Below, piece after piece: positions 1-6,427 of a stretch of DNA of 14,402 bases. The stretch is from assembly GCA_902158745.1 (NCBI GenBank), contig CABGHH010000025.1:1-14402 (forward strand), in the 5' to 3' direction. Origin of the DNA: Candidatus Methanolliviera sp. GoM_asphalt. GTDB lineage: Archaea > Halobacteriota > Methanoliparia > Methanoliparales > Methanoliparaceae. How positions within the stretch are numbered: the first letter of the stretch is position 1; every line of letters starts with the position of its first letter. The notes under the pieces were generated by a model, which worked only from the letters and a program-made list of their open reading frames with translations, was not told where the DNA came from and searched no databases. Position numbers and translations under genes: made by a program.

Positions 1-97
1 TTATTTTATTCATCAATCTTCTCGTAGCCTCTTCTGTCTCGCCGTCTTCGACGAAGTATCTGAATCCTTTAATTCCGTCTTTGAAGTAGTTCTTCAT
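1..97 (-). CDS. Partial unidentified reading frame (5' end of a gene running off the left edge)
   Basis: From an ATG at 95-97 the minus strand is open for 32 codons to the window edge and reads MKNYFKDGIKGFRYFVEDGE followed by TEEATRRLMNKI. It is charged and soluble-looking, with codon use like the neighbouring genes. An in-frame TAA lies six codons upstream of the ATG, inside palindrome A, so the ATG is the first available start. There is no convincing Shine-Dalgarno site. I do not recognise the family. It could be the start of a real gene or another decayed fragment in this degraded region. Confidence 0.35.
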   Translation of the reverse strand, partial: MKNYFKDGIKGFRYFVEDGETEEATRRLMNKI

Positions 98-137
98 GAA
101 AAACCTACGGTTTTAGTTGAAAATCTCCGATTTTTGA
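97..137. repeat. Twin-hairpin palindromic element, copy 1 (hairpins A and B)
   Basis: Hairpin A has arms AAAACC (100-105) and GGTTTT (109-114) around loop TAC. Hairpin B has arms AAAATC (120-125) and GATTTT (129-134) around loop TCC, and extends to 9 pairs (117-137) if two G-T wobbles are allowed. The two stems differ in sequence but each is self-complementary, and the loop keeps the pattern T-N-C. The element lies immediately upstream of the partial minus-strand frame at 1-97. Confidence 0.7.
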
Positions 138-155
138 GTACTTCACTTCTTATGT

Positions 156-170
156 CTCACCTTCGGTGGG
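156..170. repeat. Single short palindrome (hairpin C)
   Basis: Arms CTCACC (156-161) and GGTGGG (165-170) surround a TTC loop, with one T-G wobble. It matches the 3-nt-loop design of the twin-hairpin elements but is GC-rich and stands alone. Confidence 0.5.
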
Positions 171-294
171 GCTACAATTAATAAATATCTTCTTCAATTC
201 TTTCTTATAACTCTTTGCAAGCTCCATTGAATTTTGGGATATTGCATTTGGATGTTATAGGACGGTTTGTGTATAACATTTGTGGTATATGAAG

Positions 295-330
295 TTGCCG
301 AAGGCGATTTGGGAAAATCTCCGATTTCCC
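295..330. repeat. Twin-hairpin palindromic element, copy 2 (hairpins D and E)
   Basis: Hairpin D has arms TTGCC (295-299) and GGCGA (303-307) with loop GAA, so it is in the opposite orientation to most others. Hairpin E has arms GGGAAAATC (311-319) and GATTTCCC (323-330) with loop TCC and one unpaired A. The spacing matches copy 1. Confidence 0.6.
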
Positions 331-349
331 TTTTATCCGCTGTTATATG

Positions 350-417
350 GCCCGAAGGGCAAGGTTACGAAGTTCTCAAAAACCTTCGGTTTTCGGGATA
401 TACAAATCTTCGATTTG
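350..417. repeat. Palindrome cluster: hairpin F plus twin-hairpin copy 3 (G and H)
   Basis: Hairpin F: GCCC (350-353), loop GAA, GGGC (357-360). Hairpin G: AAAACC (379-384), loop TTC, GGTTTT (388-393). Hairpin H: CAAATC (403-408), loop TTC, GATTTG (412-417). All stems are perfect. G repeats the arms of hairpin A with one loop change (TTC for TAC), so the two are probably copies of one sequence. Confidence 0.7.
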
Positions 418-468
418 CGATTACAACCGCAGAGTTCCGAACTTGCTAAAGCTATATTTTTAAAACTC

Positions 469-954
469 TCAAACTTTTTCAGAAATAATAATAACACAAA
501 ATAATTTATCTAAATTATGAAATCCAAACATATTTATAATTTCATCCAGTCGTTTTTCATTTTCCTCAAATAATTTATAGCAGGGCGGGGTACATTGTGG
601 ACTTCCTTTAACAACCTCTATACAAAGATTTGTTTTCGAGCGAAGATTTTTTGTATGCTCTTATATTTTAAATGATTTCCTGTATCAAATTCACACAAAT
701 ATCTAAATTTTCATCAGTGACATACAAATCTACATAACCTTGTCTCAATTTACCTTTTTGAACAAATTTGATAGGATATTCAAATTCAACTCGAAACCCT
801 TCATTTTTTAAAATTTCAGATATTTCCTTTAGTAATGAATATGCAGATCATTTCGATGTATCGAGATATCTTTATGAAAACAAATTTCCAAAATAACTTT
901 AACAGATAATTTAGAGATTTCATATAATTTTTGTTCGTCCATTTCTTCTACCAT
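469..954 (-). pseudogene. Frameshifted remnant of a small unidentified protein, possibly nuclease-like
   Basis: Reading down the minus strand from ATG 952-954 (or 940-942), three successive frames join into one sensible protein. The first reads VEEMDEQKLYEISKLSVKVI and onward to a stop near 839. A second frame reads LLKEISEILKNEGF and then KGKLRQGYVDLYVTDENLDI. A third reads FDTGNHLKYKSIQKIFA, and the last part resumes as LCIEVVKGSPQCTPPCYKLF and ends at TGA 469-471. At least three frame changes are needed, so it cannot encode the full protein. The core, D-x-Y-V followed about 11 residues later by V-E-F-D-x-G and then a lysine, resembles the D...ExD/K layout of PD-(D/E)XK nucleases; that assignment is inference. 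A CxxxC pair lies near the end. Confidence 0.55.
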
Positions 955-955
955 G

Positions 956-1266
956 TATCGTATATCTATCCTTTCTTCCTTTTGCACTCTTAACACGAAT
1001 TAGCTTCCTCTGGATATCGATGCCTCCTGGGCCTTAACTTAACCAACCTCGCTAATCTTCAAGCCTGCAGAATAGACAAGTATTAAGATCAATCTGTACT
1101 TGATATTGGAAGCAGAAAACAGAATTCTCGAAATTTCCTCTTAACTTAGAACCACTGGAAATCTAACGATGACCCCTTCATTATCTTCTTCAATTTTTAT
1201 CATTTTTCGATCCCCTATGAAATTCGCTTTTTCTTCCGATTTGATAATATATACGAACTCTTCCTC
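956..1266 (-). pseudogene. Remnant of a XerC/XerD-type tyrosine recombinase (integrase)
   Basis: Minus-strand translation gives MIKIEEDNEGVIVRFPVVLS, then TAA (1141-1143), then EEISRILFSASNIKYRLILI and LVYSAGLKISEV, then a stop at 1039-1041 and a frameshift, then IDIQRKLIRVKSAKGRKDRY. This follows the order of the catalytic-domain start of Xer and phage-type integrases: P-x-x-LS-x-EE, LxYxxGLRxSE, then DID...I.VK.AKGxKDR. The catalytic Arg I of GLRxSE is read here as Lys. Everything after KDRYT is missing, including the HxxR and Tyr box. The gene is dead by two stops, a frameshift and truncation. It begins about 34 nt behind the RuBisCO stop and abuts the next pseudogene, so a deletion probably joined the two. 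Confidence 0.75.
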
Positions 1267-1299
1267 TCACGTTCCAATATCCTTCACATAAAACCTCCC

Positions 1300-2571
1300 T
1301 TAGACAACACCCCACTTCTCTATCGCCTTCTTAAGCTCTTCATGCGTCTTTGCATATTTCTTCAGTTCTATTCCTTCCATACAAGCATCCACCGACTCTC
1401 TCAATGCTCTTGCACCCGCCAATGATCCATCTGGATGCCCGTGAACGCCACCTCCTGCCTGAATAATTATATCCTTCCCCAAGATCTCTATCAACCTCGG
1501 CACGTGCCCTGGGTGAAGTCCCCCTGATGCCACGGGAAGGACGGTCTTAATTCCCTTCCAGTCCTGAGGATATCTTCCGTCTCCTACCCTTTCTTCTCTC
1601 AATTCTCTGTTTATTGTTATCGTCTCTTCTCCTCCCTCCATCTTTCCTATGACCGTTCCCGTATGGAGTTGATCTACCCCTGCGAGTCGAGCGATCTTTG
1701 CGAGTACTAACATGGATATACCGTGCTTCTTACTTCTCGTAAAAGCCGCGTGCATCGCCCTATGTGCATGTATGACCAAATTTTCACCTTCCAAATATTT
1801 CCTGATCTCTTGAAGTGCGCTTCCTCCGCATGTCACTATATCTATCATCACATATTCTCCTCCCCTCTCCTCTACGTATCTCGCCCGATCCTTCATCTCC
1901 TCGAGGGGAGCGGTTATGTTTGGCATGTAAATCTTCTTTTCTCCTGTCTTCTCCTCTGCTCTATCCCTTCTCTTCAGCGTCTCGTCTATCCTCTCATTAA
2001 ATTTGTTAAAACTCATATTGGTGAGGTTCTCGTCGTCTTTGACGATATCAATGCCGCCTAGCCACGTATCATACGCCACCTTAGCATGTTCCTCGTGATT
2101 TAGTCCCAGTTTTGGTTTGATGATAGTTCCCACAAGAGGCCTTTCCACGTTAAACAACTTTTTTATTCCTTCTATTCCAAACTTTGGGCCCAAAAAAGAT
2201 TTTTTTAGAGTTTCTGGAAATTTGATATCGAGCAACCTTAAATTTTTAATCTCTTTCATCCCAAATATATTTCCGGCGACGGAACTTAATATCTGAGAGA
2301 TGTTTCCAGGTTCAAAGAGTTCTTCCGGATATGCGATATGAACAAGACTGTCTTCATTTAGATCAAAGACCTTTGCACCCAGATCTTTTATCCCCTCCCT
2401 CATCGTGCTCAACGTTGGATCCCATGTTCCTATACTACTTTCTGCCGCGACGGCACCTACGGAGTGCTTTAGTTTCTCCCCTCTTTGTGGCTCTACGTAA
2501 AACTCGGTTATCAAATCGCTCTCTTTCGGTTCATAAGAGAGATCGACAAAATCCTCATATCTCATTCCCAT
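1300..2571 (-). CDS. rbcL: Ribulose-1,5-bisphosphate carboxylase, archaeal form III-type large subunit
   Basis: This 423-residue protein fixes CO2 onto ribulose 1,5-bisphosphate, giving two 3-phosphoglycerates. In archaea, form III enzymes usually work in the AMP/nucleoside salvage route rather than a Calvin cycle. The active site looks complete: E44 in AAESSIGTW, N101, K152 and K154 in TIIKPKLGL, carbamylated K178 with D180 and E181 in KDDEN, H270-R271 in HAHRAMHAA, H303, loop-6 K310 in GTVIGKMEG, S349 in VASGGLHPGH, and the phosphate-binding GGG at 373-375. The start ATG is preceded by GAGGTG (2578-2583, minus), and a TATA-like TTTTAAAT lies at about 2615-2622. No small-subunit gene is present, as expected for form III. 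The gene is divergent from a HAD phosphatase. The subform (III-a, III-b or III-like) cannot be fixed without a tree. Confidence 0.95.
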   Translation of the reverse strand: MGMRYEDFVDLSYEPKESDLITEFYVEPQRGEKLKHSVGAVAAESSIGTWDPTLSTMREGIKDLGAKVFDLNEDSLVHIAYPEELFEPGNISQILSSVAGNIFGMKEIKNLRLLDIKFPETLKKSFLGPKFGIEGIKKLFNVERPLVGTIIKPKLGLNHEEHAKVAYDTWLGGIDIVKDDENLTNMSFNKFNERIDETLKRRDRAEEKTGEKKIYMPNITAPLEEMKDRARYVEERGGEYVMIDIVTCGGSALQEIRKYLEGENLVIHAHRAMHAAFTRSKKHGISMLVLAKIARLAGVDQLHTGTVIGKMEGGEETITINRELREERVGDGRYPQDWKGIKTVLPVASGGLHPGHVPRLIEILGKDIIIQAGGGVHGHPDGSLAGARALRESVDACMEGIELKKYAKTHEELKKAIEKWGVV

Positions 2572-2686
2572 AAGAACACCTCTTTTCTATCTCTTTATCT
2601 ATTCCAATCATCTCATTTAAAATTGTCGTCATTTTGCTACCTTAAAAATCGCTAAATTTATTATCTTTGTCTCTTATTTTACATAT
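2572..2686. promoter_or_regulatory. Divergent promoter region between RuBisCO and the HAD gene
   Basis: The 115-bp gap carries back-to-back AT-rich boxes. TTTTAAAT on the minus strand (about 2615-2622) is placed to serve RuBisCO with a short leader holding GAGGTG. On the plus strand, TAAATTTATTA (2652-2662) lies about 25-35 bp before the HAD ATG, suggesting a nearly leaderless transcript. Box assignments rest on spacing only. Confidence 0.5.
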
Positions 2687-3211
2687 ATGAAGGGGTTTAA
2701 GCTTATAATACTTGACTTTGATAACACGATTGTAAAATTGGATGTAGATTGGATGGCTCTCATGGATGAACTTAAGATAGATGAGCCACTAAATTCTTAT
2801 ATAGATAAATTGGACAGCAAAAAAAGAGATGAAGTTTATAAAATCATAGAGAAAAGGGAGATGAAAGGCATAGATTGTTGTGATCCGATAGAGGAGACGA
2901 CATCTCTGGTAAAGAGATTGAACGGCTATAAGATGGCAATTTTCTCTCTAAACAGCAGAAGAGCCATCGAGACCTGCTTGGAAAGACTTGGTTTATCAAA
3001 AAAATTTGATATCATTGTATCAGGAGAAGACGTAAAAAAGCTAAAACCCGATCCTGATGGGATATTGAAAATTTTGGATGCCACAGGTATCGCAAAGGAA
3101 AATTCCATATTTTTGGGAGACAGTTACGTGGATTTAAAGGCTGGAAGAGCTGCTGGGATTACTTCCGTTCTGTCCATTGAAGATTTGGAGAAGAAGCTCT
3201 CTGATGTATAA
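2687..3211 (+). CDS. HAD-superfamily hydrolase, phosphoglycolate-phosphatase-like
   Basis: This is a 174-residue HAD phosphatase with all four motifs. Motif I is DFDNT with nucleophile D10 and acid D12, motif II is S87 in IFSLNS, motif III is K120 in LKPDPDG, and motif IV is GDSYVD (D145, D149). The region between motifs I and II is a small helical cap, as in the Gph/PGMB-type subfamily. The substrate cannot be read from sequence; 2-phosphoglycolate, sugar phosphates and nucleotides are all possible. It lies divergent from RuBisCO, whose oxygenase side reaction makes 2-phosphoglycolate, which makes that substrate tempting but unproven. Its last codons overlap the start of the Mut7-C gene by 8 nt, so the two are probably translated together. 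Confidence 0.85.
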   Translation: MKGFKLIILDFDNTIVKLDVDWMALMDELKIDEPLNSYIDKLDSKKRDEVYKIIEKREMKGIDCCDPIEETTSLVKRLNGYKMAIFSLNSRRAIETCLERLGLSKKFDIIVSGEDVKKLKPDPDGILKILDATGIAKENSIFLGDSYVDLKAGRAAGITSVLSIEDLEKKLSDV

Positions 3212-3731
3212 ATTCATCGCCGACAGAATGGTCTGTAAACTTGGTAGATGGCTGAGAATATTTGGCTACGATACAAAGATGATAAAAGAAGAGAATGACG
3301 AGAGATATGGAAGAGAGGACGATGGGCTCATGTTAAAGATAGCGGAAGAAGAAGGAAGGATATTGGTCACGAGGGATGTTGCTCTCTTTAGAGAGGCAAT
3401 AAAATACGGGCAAGAGGCGGTCTGCATAAAGGCAAATTCGTTGGAAGAGCAGATAATTGAGCTTAAAAAATCTCTCGATATCGATATCGATCTTAAGATG
3501 AATAGATGCACGATATGTAATGGCAATATAGTTTTAGAAGAGAACATAGACGAGTTATATGAGAAAGATTACGTGCCGAAGAAGTTGATCTCAAAGGAGG
3601 AGAAATTCTGGAAGTGCGCGAAGTGTGGACAGATCTATTGGATTGGCTCGCACTGGGAGAATATGAAGGAGAAGATCAAAAAGATAGAGGAGATGGAGAA
3701 GAATTCTGGTCTTATGTTTAAAGATCTTTGA
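3204..3731 (+). CDS. Mut7-C family PIN-like RNase with C-terminal zinc ribbon
   Basis: I chose the ATG at 3204, which gives 175 residues, because family members start directly with xFxxDxMxxKLxRWLR; a longer frame from 3177 is open but lies inside the upstream gene. The N-terminal PIN-like domain shows D7 in FIADRMVCKLGRWLR, the acidic pair D39-D40, and D58 in LVTRD, the acidic set expected to bind metal. The C-terminal zinc ribbon has C102-x2-C105 and C138-x2-C141, followed by a lysine- and glutamate-rich helix. Mut7-C proteins are predicted RNases; the target is unknown. GGAG at 3187-3190 may serve as ribosome site, and the 8-nt overlap with the HAD gene suggests coupling. The role is family-based prediction. 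Confidence 0.85.
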   Translation: MYKFIADRMVCKLGRWLRIFGYDTKMIKEENDERYGREDDGLMLKIAEEEGRILVTRDVALFREAIKYGQEAVCIKANSLEEQIIELKKSLDIDIDLKMNRCTICNGNIVLEENIDELYEKDYVPKKLISKEEKFWKCAKCGQIYWIGSHWENMKEKIKKIEEMEKNSGLMFKDL

Positions 3732-3761
3732 TCCGTAAAAGAGTATTTTAAATGACTGAAA

Positions 3762-3785
3762 ATGAAGATGAAGATGAAGATGAAG
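3762..3785 (+). repeat. ATGAAG hexanucleotide repeat at the apbE start
   Basis: Four perfect tandem ATGAAG units encode MKMKMKMK. Because the unit is six bases, gain or loss of a copy keeps the frame and only changes the number of start codons and positive charges before the membrane anchor. Confidence 0.9.
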
Positions 3786-4763
3786 AAAAAATATTTGATC
3801 GCAATATCTCTCGTCTGTGTATCGATCATCTTGGTAACGTATTCTCTTGAGGTTCCGAGAAAATTTGAGGAGACTCGCGGCGTTATGGATACCTTTGCAA
3901 TGATAACCATCTATGGCAATTGCTATGAAAAAGATGAAATAAAGAACGTTATTGATGAGGCATTCTCTGAGATCGAACGTATAGAGAAGACGACATCCTT
4001 TTACAACCCGAAAAGCGAGATATATAAACTTAATAAATATAATTATCTTAATAAAGAAGAAGCAACGCCGGAGGTGCGTTATCTCCTCTCTCAATCAATT
4101 TATTACTATGAGTTGAGTAGGGGCAGTTTTGACGTGACCATCCACCCTCTTTTAGAGCTATGGAAAGGAGGGCTTTGGAAAGAAGATCCTTTCATTCAAC
4201 GTAAAAGAATAAATGAAACGCTTAAAAAGGTTGGTTGTGAAAATATTATGATGAACGATGATGGAATTCTTCTCTTAAATGGTGCAAGTGTGGATCTTGG
4301 CGGAATCGCAAAGGGTTATGCCGTCGATCGGGCATTGGATATCTTGAGGCAGAACAAAATAAAAAGGGCACTTATAGACATAGGCGGGGATATGGGTGCC
4401 ATTGGTGGAGAATGGACGATAGGGCTTGCAGATCCAAAAGATCCGAACGAATGTATAACCAGATTTAAGATCTCAAACGAATGTGTTACAACATCCGGAA
4501 ATTACGAGCGATACTTCGATCCGAGTAAGAAGGTTCATCACATCATCGACCCGAGAACGGGATACTCTGCGGATGGATGTATAAGTGCAACGGTCATTGC
4601 AAAGAGTTGCACGGATGCGGATGCGCTCGCAACGTCGATCTTTGTAATGGGAGCAAGAGAAGGTATAGAACTTATCGATTCTATCGAGGGTGTAGAGGCA
4701 CTAATGATAGGTGAAGACGGAACAATTTATCGTTCAGCAGGAATGAGAGAGTATGAATTTTAG
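3762..4763 (+). CDS. apbE: ApbE-family FAD:protein FMN transferase, membrane-anchored
   Basis: ApbE enzymes attach FMN covalently to a threonine or serine of target flavoproteins such as Rnf and Nqr subunits. The 333-residue protein starts with a lysine-rich stretch and a hydrophobic segment (about residues 11-28), a signal anchor that places the catalytic domain outside the membrane. Family motifs are present: GSFDVTIHPL (121-130), DLGGIAKGYAVDRA (178-191), IDIGGD (205-210), TSGNYERYF (244-252), HHIIDPRTG (259-267) and the Mg-binding TDADALATS (284-292). No flavinylation target is seen nearby. The start is uncertain: four ATGAAG units in a row give four in-frame ATGs, and TTTTAAA at about 3746-3752 would place transcription start near the third or fourth. 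Confidence 0.93.
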   Translation: MKMKMKMKKKYLIAISLVCVSIILVTYSLEVPRKFEETRGVMDTFAMITIYGNCYEKDEIKNVIDEAFSEIERIEKTTSFYNPKSEIYKLNKYNYLNKEEATPEVRYLLSQSIYYYELSRGSFDVTIHPLLELWKGGLWKEDPFIQRKRINETLKKVGCENIMMNDDGILLLNGASVDLGGIAKGYAVDRALDILRQNKIKRALIDIGGDMGAIGGEWTIGLADPKDPNECITRFKISNECVTTSGNYERYFDPSKKVHHIIDPRTGYSADGCISATVIAKSCTDADALATSIFVMGAREGIELIDSIEGVEALMIGEDGTIYRSAGMREYEF

Positions 4764-4825
4764 TTTGATGAGATTATCGGGAAATAGTATTGAAGGAATA
4801 TTAATTATGTAAAAGAGGTGATAAT

Positions 4826-5773
4826 ATGCGAACGAGGATCTGTGATATGCTAAGGATAAAATATCCCATCATTCAGGGGGCAATGGCGTGGGTTTCAACG
4901 GCGGAGCTGGTATCCGCAGTCTCAAATGCTGGGGGTTTGGGCATCATAAGCCCTTTAACTGATCGGGGATTAGAAGAAGAGATAAAAAAGACGAAAAAGT
5001 TAACAAAAAAGCCTTTCGGTGTAAATCTGCCGATATTGAGTCCAAATGCAGAAGAGATCGTGGAGGAAATTATAGAAGAGAATGTACTCATCGTCACGGC
5101 GTCCGTCGGAGATCCGAAGAGATTCACTCCCCGGCTCAAGAAAGAGGAGATAACGGTGATGCAGGTCGTGACGAACGTGAGGCATGCTAAAAGTGCAGAA
5201 AAAGCCGGAGTGGATGCGGTCATCACGATGGGATTTGAAGCAGGTGGTCACGTTGGAGGAGATGAGATAACGACGTTCACGCTCGTTCCGAGCGTCGTGG
5301 ACGCGGTGAAGATTCCCGTTATGGCGGCCGGAGGTATAGCAGATGCGCGTGGGTTTCTGGCAGCGCTGATGCTCGGAGCTCAAGGAGTACAGATCGGAAC
5401 AAGGTTCATCGCTACCGAGGAATGTATAGCGCATAAAAATTTCAAGAACGCGATAATAGATGCCAGAGAAGACTCAACGACCGTCATCGGAAAGGACGTA
5501 TTCCCTGCAAGGGCGATAAAGAATGCGTTCTCCGCCTGGTTCGAAGGATTGAATGCGGAGGAAAGAACGATGCAAGCGATGTTTGATACGGAGAAGGCTA
5601 GATCTGCACTTATAGATGGAGATATAGAAAATGGAGCGGTGTGGTGTGGACAAGATGTAGGGATAATAAAAGAAATAAAGAAGGTCAAGGATGTGATAGA
5701 TGAGATGGTGACGGATGTAGTCGGAATAGTCGGAAATCAAAGATTTCCGTATGCACCACGACGAAAGTCGTGA
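4826..5773 (+). CDS. FMN-dependent NPD/FabK-like oxidoreductase (nitronate monooxygenase family)
   Basis: This 315-residue TIM-barrel flavoprotein belongs to the family holding nitronate monooxygenase and the enoyl-ACP reductase FabK. Visible motifs are YPIIQGAMAWVST (13-25), NAGGLGIIS (34-42), GFEAGGHVGG (136-145, with H142 in the substrate-facing loop), AAGGIADARG (167-176) and LGAQGVQIGTRF (183-194), which together bind FMN and its phosphate. The true reaction cannot be read out. A near-perfect ribosome site, GAGGTGAT (4815-4822), sits 3 nt before the ATG, and AATATTAATT at about 4797-4806 is TATA-like. The family core should end near VIDEMVTDVVGIV; the final residues GNQRFPYAPRRKS and the stop codon come from a palindromic element (5730-5772), so the C-terminus appears acquired. 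Confidence 0.88.
   Translation: MRTRICDMLRIKYPIIQGAMAWVSTAELVSAVSNAGGLGIISPLTDRGLEEEIKKTKKLTKKPFGVNLPILSPNAEEIVEEIIEENVLIVTASVGDPKRFTPRLKKEEITVMQVVTNVRHAKSAEKAGVDAVITMGFEAGGHVGGDEITTFTLVPSVVDAVKIPVMAAGGIADARGFLAALMLGAQGVQIGTRFIATEECIAHKNFKNAIIDAREDSTTVIGKDVFPARAIKNAFSAWFEGLNAEERTMQAMFDTEKARSALIDGDIENGAVWCGQDVGIIKEIKKVKDVIDEMVTDVVGIVGNQRFPYAPRRKS
5730..5772. repeat. Twin-hairpin palindromic element, copy 4, at the end of the FabK-like gene
   Basis: Hairpin one: CGGAAATC (5731-5738), loop AAA, GATTTCCG (5742-5749), 8 perfect pairs. Hairpin two: CACGAC (5757-5762), loop GAAA, GTCGTG (5767-5772), 6 perfect pairs. The second hairpin closely matches one arm pair of the copy at 13387-13434. It overlaps the stop codon and lies before the convergent ogg2 gene, so it could also act as a 3' mRNA structure. 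The gap to ogg2 is only 24 nt. Confidence 0.75.
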
Positions 5774-5797
5774 GCAGGAAGAAGATGGTAGATAGAT

Positions 5798-6427
5798 CTA
5801 TTTTAGCACTTTCCCGGTCTGTAGGTACCATAGATAGAGATCCAGCTCCCCAAGACTCATATCCGTCGGTTCAACCAATCTTTCCAATACCCCTTCAAGT
5901 GCCAGATACCTCTTCCTCGTCAAACTTTTTGGAATATCTTCGATGAGTTGATGTTTCCGCATGAGCCTTAAAATATGTCTATCCAATATCGCCACGTTTT
6001 CATATCCAATATTTCTTAGGAAGTGGCTCGCCTCTTTGTAGCCGATACCTTTAACATTCTCGACGAGCCATTCCCTCGCATCTCTTCCATCTTCAAAAGA
6101 GGTTACGATACGTTTTATATCAAATCTTCTCGCCTCATCAATAAATTCTGCCCTTTTTCGATAGAATTTATGCCCTTCTCCCTTTAGAATTTCTTTCAAG
6201 CTCTCCAATGGAAAATTTAAAAACCCTTCTACTCCCAATCTCTCCTGTATTTTAATTCCAAGTTTTGCAGAGGAATTTGCCGTCAATATACAAAAACAGA
6301 GCTCTGAAAACCAATGCTTGCTCTCCTTTCCATAATTCTCACCGAACGTTCTCATCCTCTCATTAACCACATCTGCAACCGTATGATCATTCTTCAGCCT
6401 ATTTACCGTCTTTACTAATTCTATCAC
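5798..6427 (-). CDS. ogg: Archaeal 8-oxoguanine DNA glycosylase/AP lyase, Ogg2 type
   Basis: The 209-residue enzyme removes 8-oxoguanine from DNA and cuts the abasic strand. It is an all-helical HhH-GPD protein. The hairpin is VKGIGYKEASHFLRNIGY, with catalytic Lys at K131, followed by the catalytic Asp D149 in AILDRHILR. The protein ends in VLK; in Ogg2 enzymes a C-terminal lysine helps read the oxidised base, and the last residue here is Lys209. Length matches the Methanocaldococcus enzyme. The ATG lies 29 nt inside the end of the DUF166 gene, so the two form an operon. It is convergent with the FabK-like gene. Confidence 0.93.
   Translation of the reverse strand: MIELVKTVNRLKNDHTVADVVNERMRTFGENYGKESKHWFSELCFCILTANSSAKLGIKIQERLGVEGFLNFPLESLKEILKGEGHKFYRKRAEFIDEARRFDIKRIVTSFEDGRDAREWLVENVKGIGYKEASHFLRNIGYENVAILDRHILRLMRKHQLIEDIPKSLTRKRYLALEGVLERLVEPTDMSLGELDLYLWYLQTGKVLK

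Larger units (their letters stand above)
98..468. other. Gene-free AT-rich stretch packed with short palindromes
   Basis: No convincing gene is seen. The short plus-strand open frames here are produced by the palindromes themselves, which lack stops in several frames. On the minus strand a 25-codon frame (150-227) reads MELAKSYKKELKKIFINCSP and ends in palindrome C; it may be the tail of a lost gene. An inverted repeat, GTTATA at 255-260 and TATAAC at 271-276, lies between the two palindrome clusters. Confidence 0.55.

Noticed and set aside
97..417. CRISPR array
   Set aside because: The repeats are only 11-20 nt, differ in sequence and are irregularly spaced, with no uniform spacers and no cas genes nearby.
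267..504. Two overlapping plus-strand frames (60 and 74 codons) over the palindrome cluster
   Set aside because: They are open because the palindromes lack stops in these phases; they have no ribosome site and the residues simply repeat the hairpin translation.
3177..3203. Longer Mut7-C start at 3177
   Set aside because: The extra nine residues lie inside the HAD gene, are unlike the family start, and the ATG at 3204 begins exactly at the conserved domain.
3478..3494. GATATC/ATCGAT repeats as a regulatory site
   Set aside because: They encode the D-I-D-I-D-L run within Mut7-C and are explained by coding.
3591..4094. Minus-strand frame rich in HLHLH and FIFIF repeats
   Set aside because: It is the complement of the ATGAAG repeat and of the Mut7-C/apbE coding sequence.
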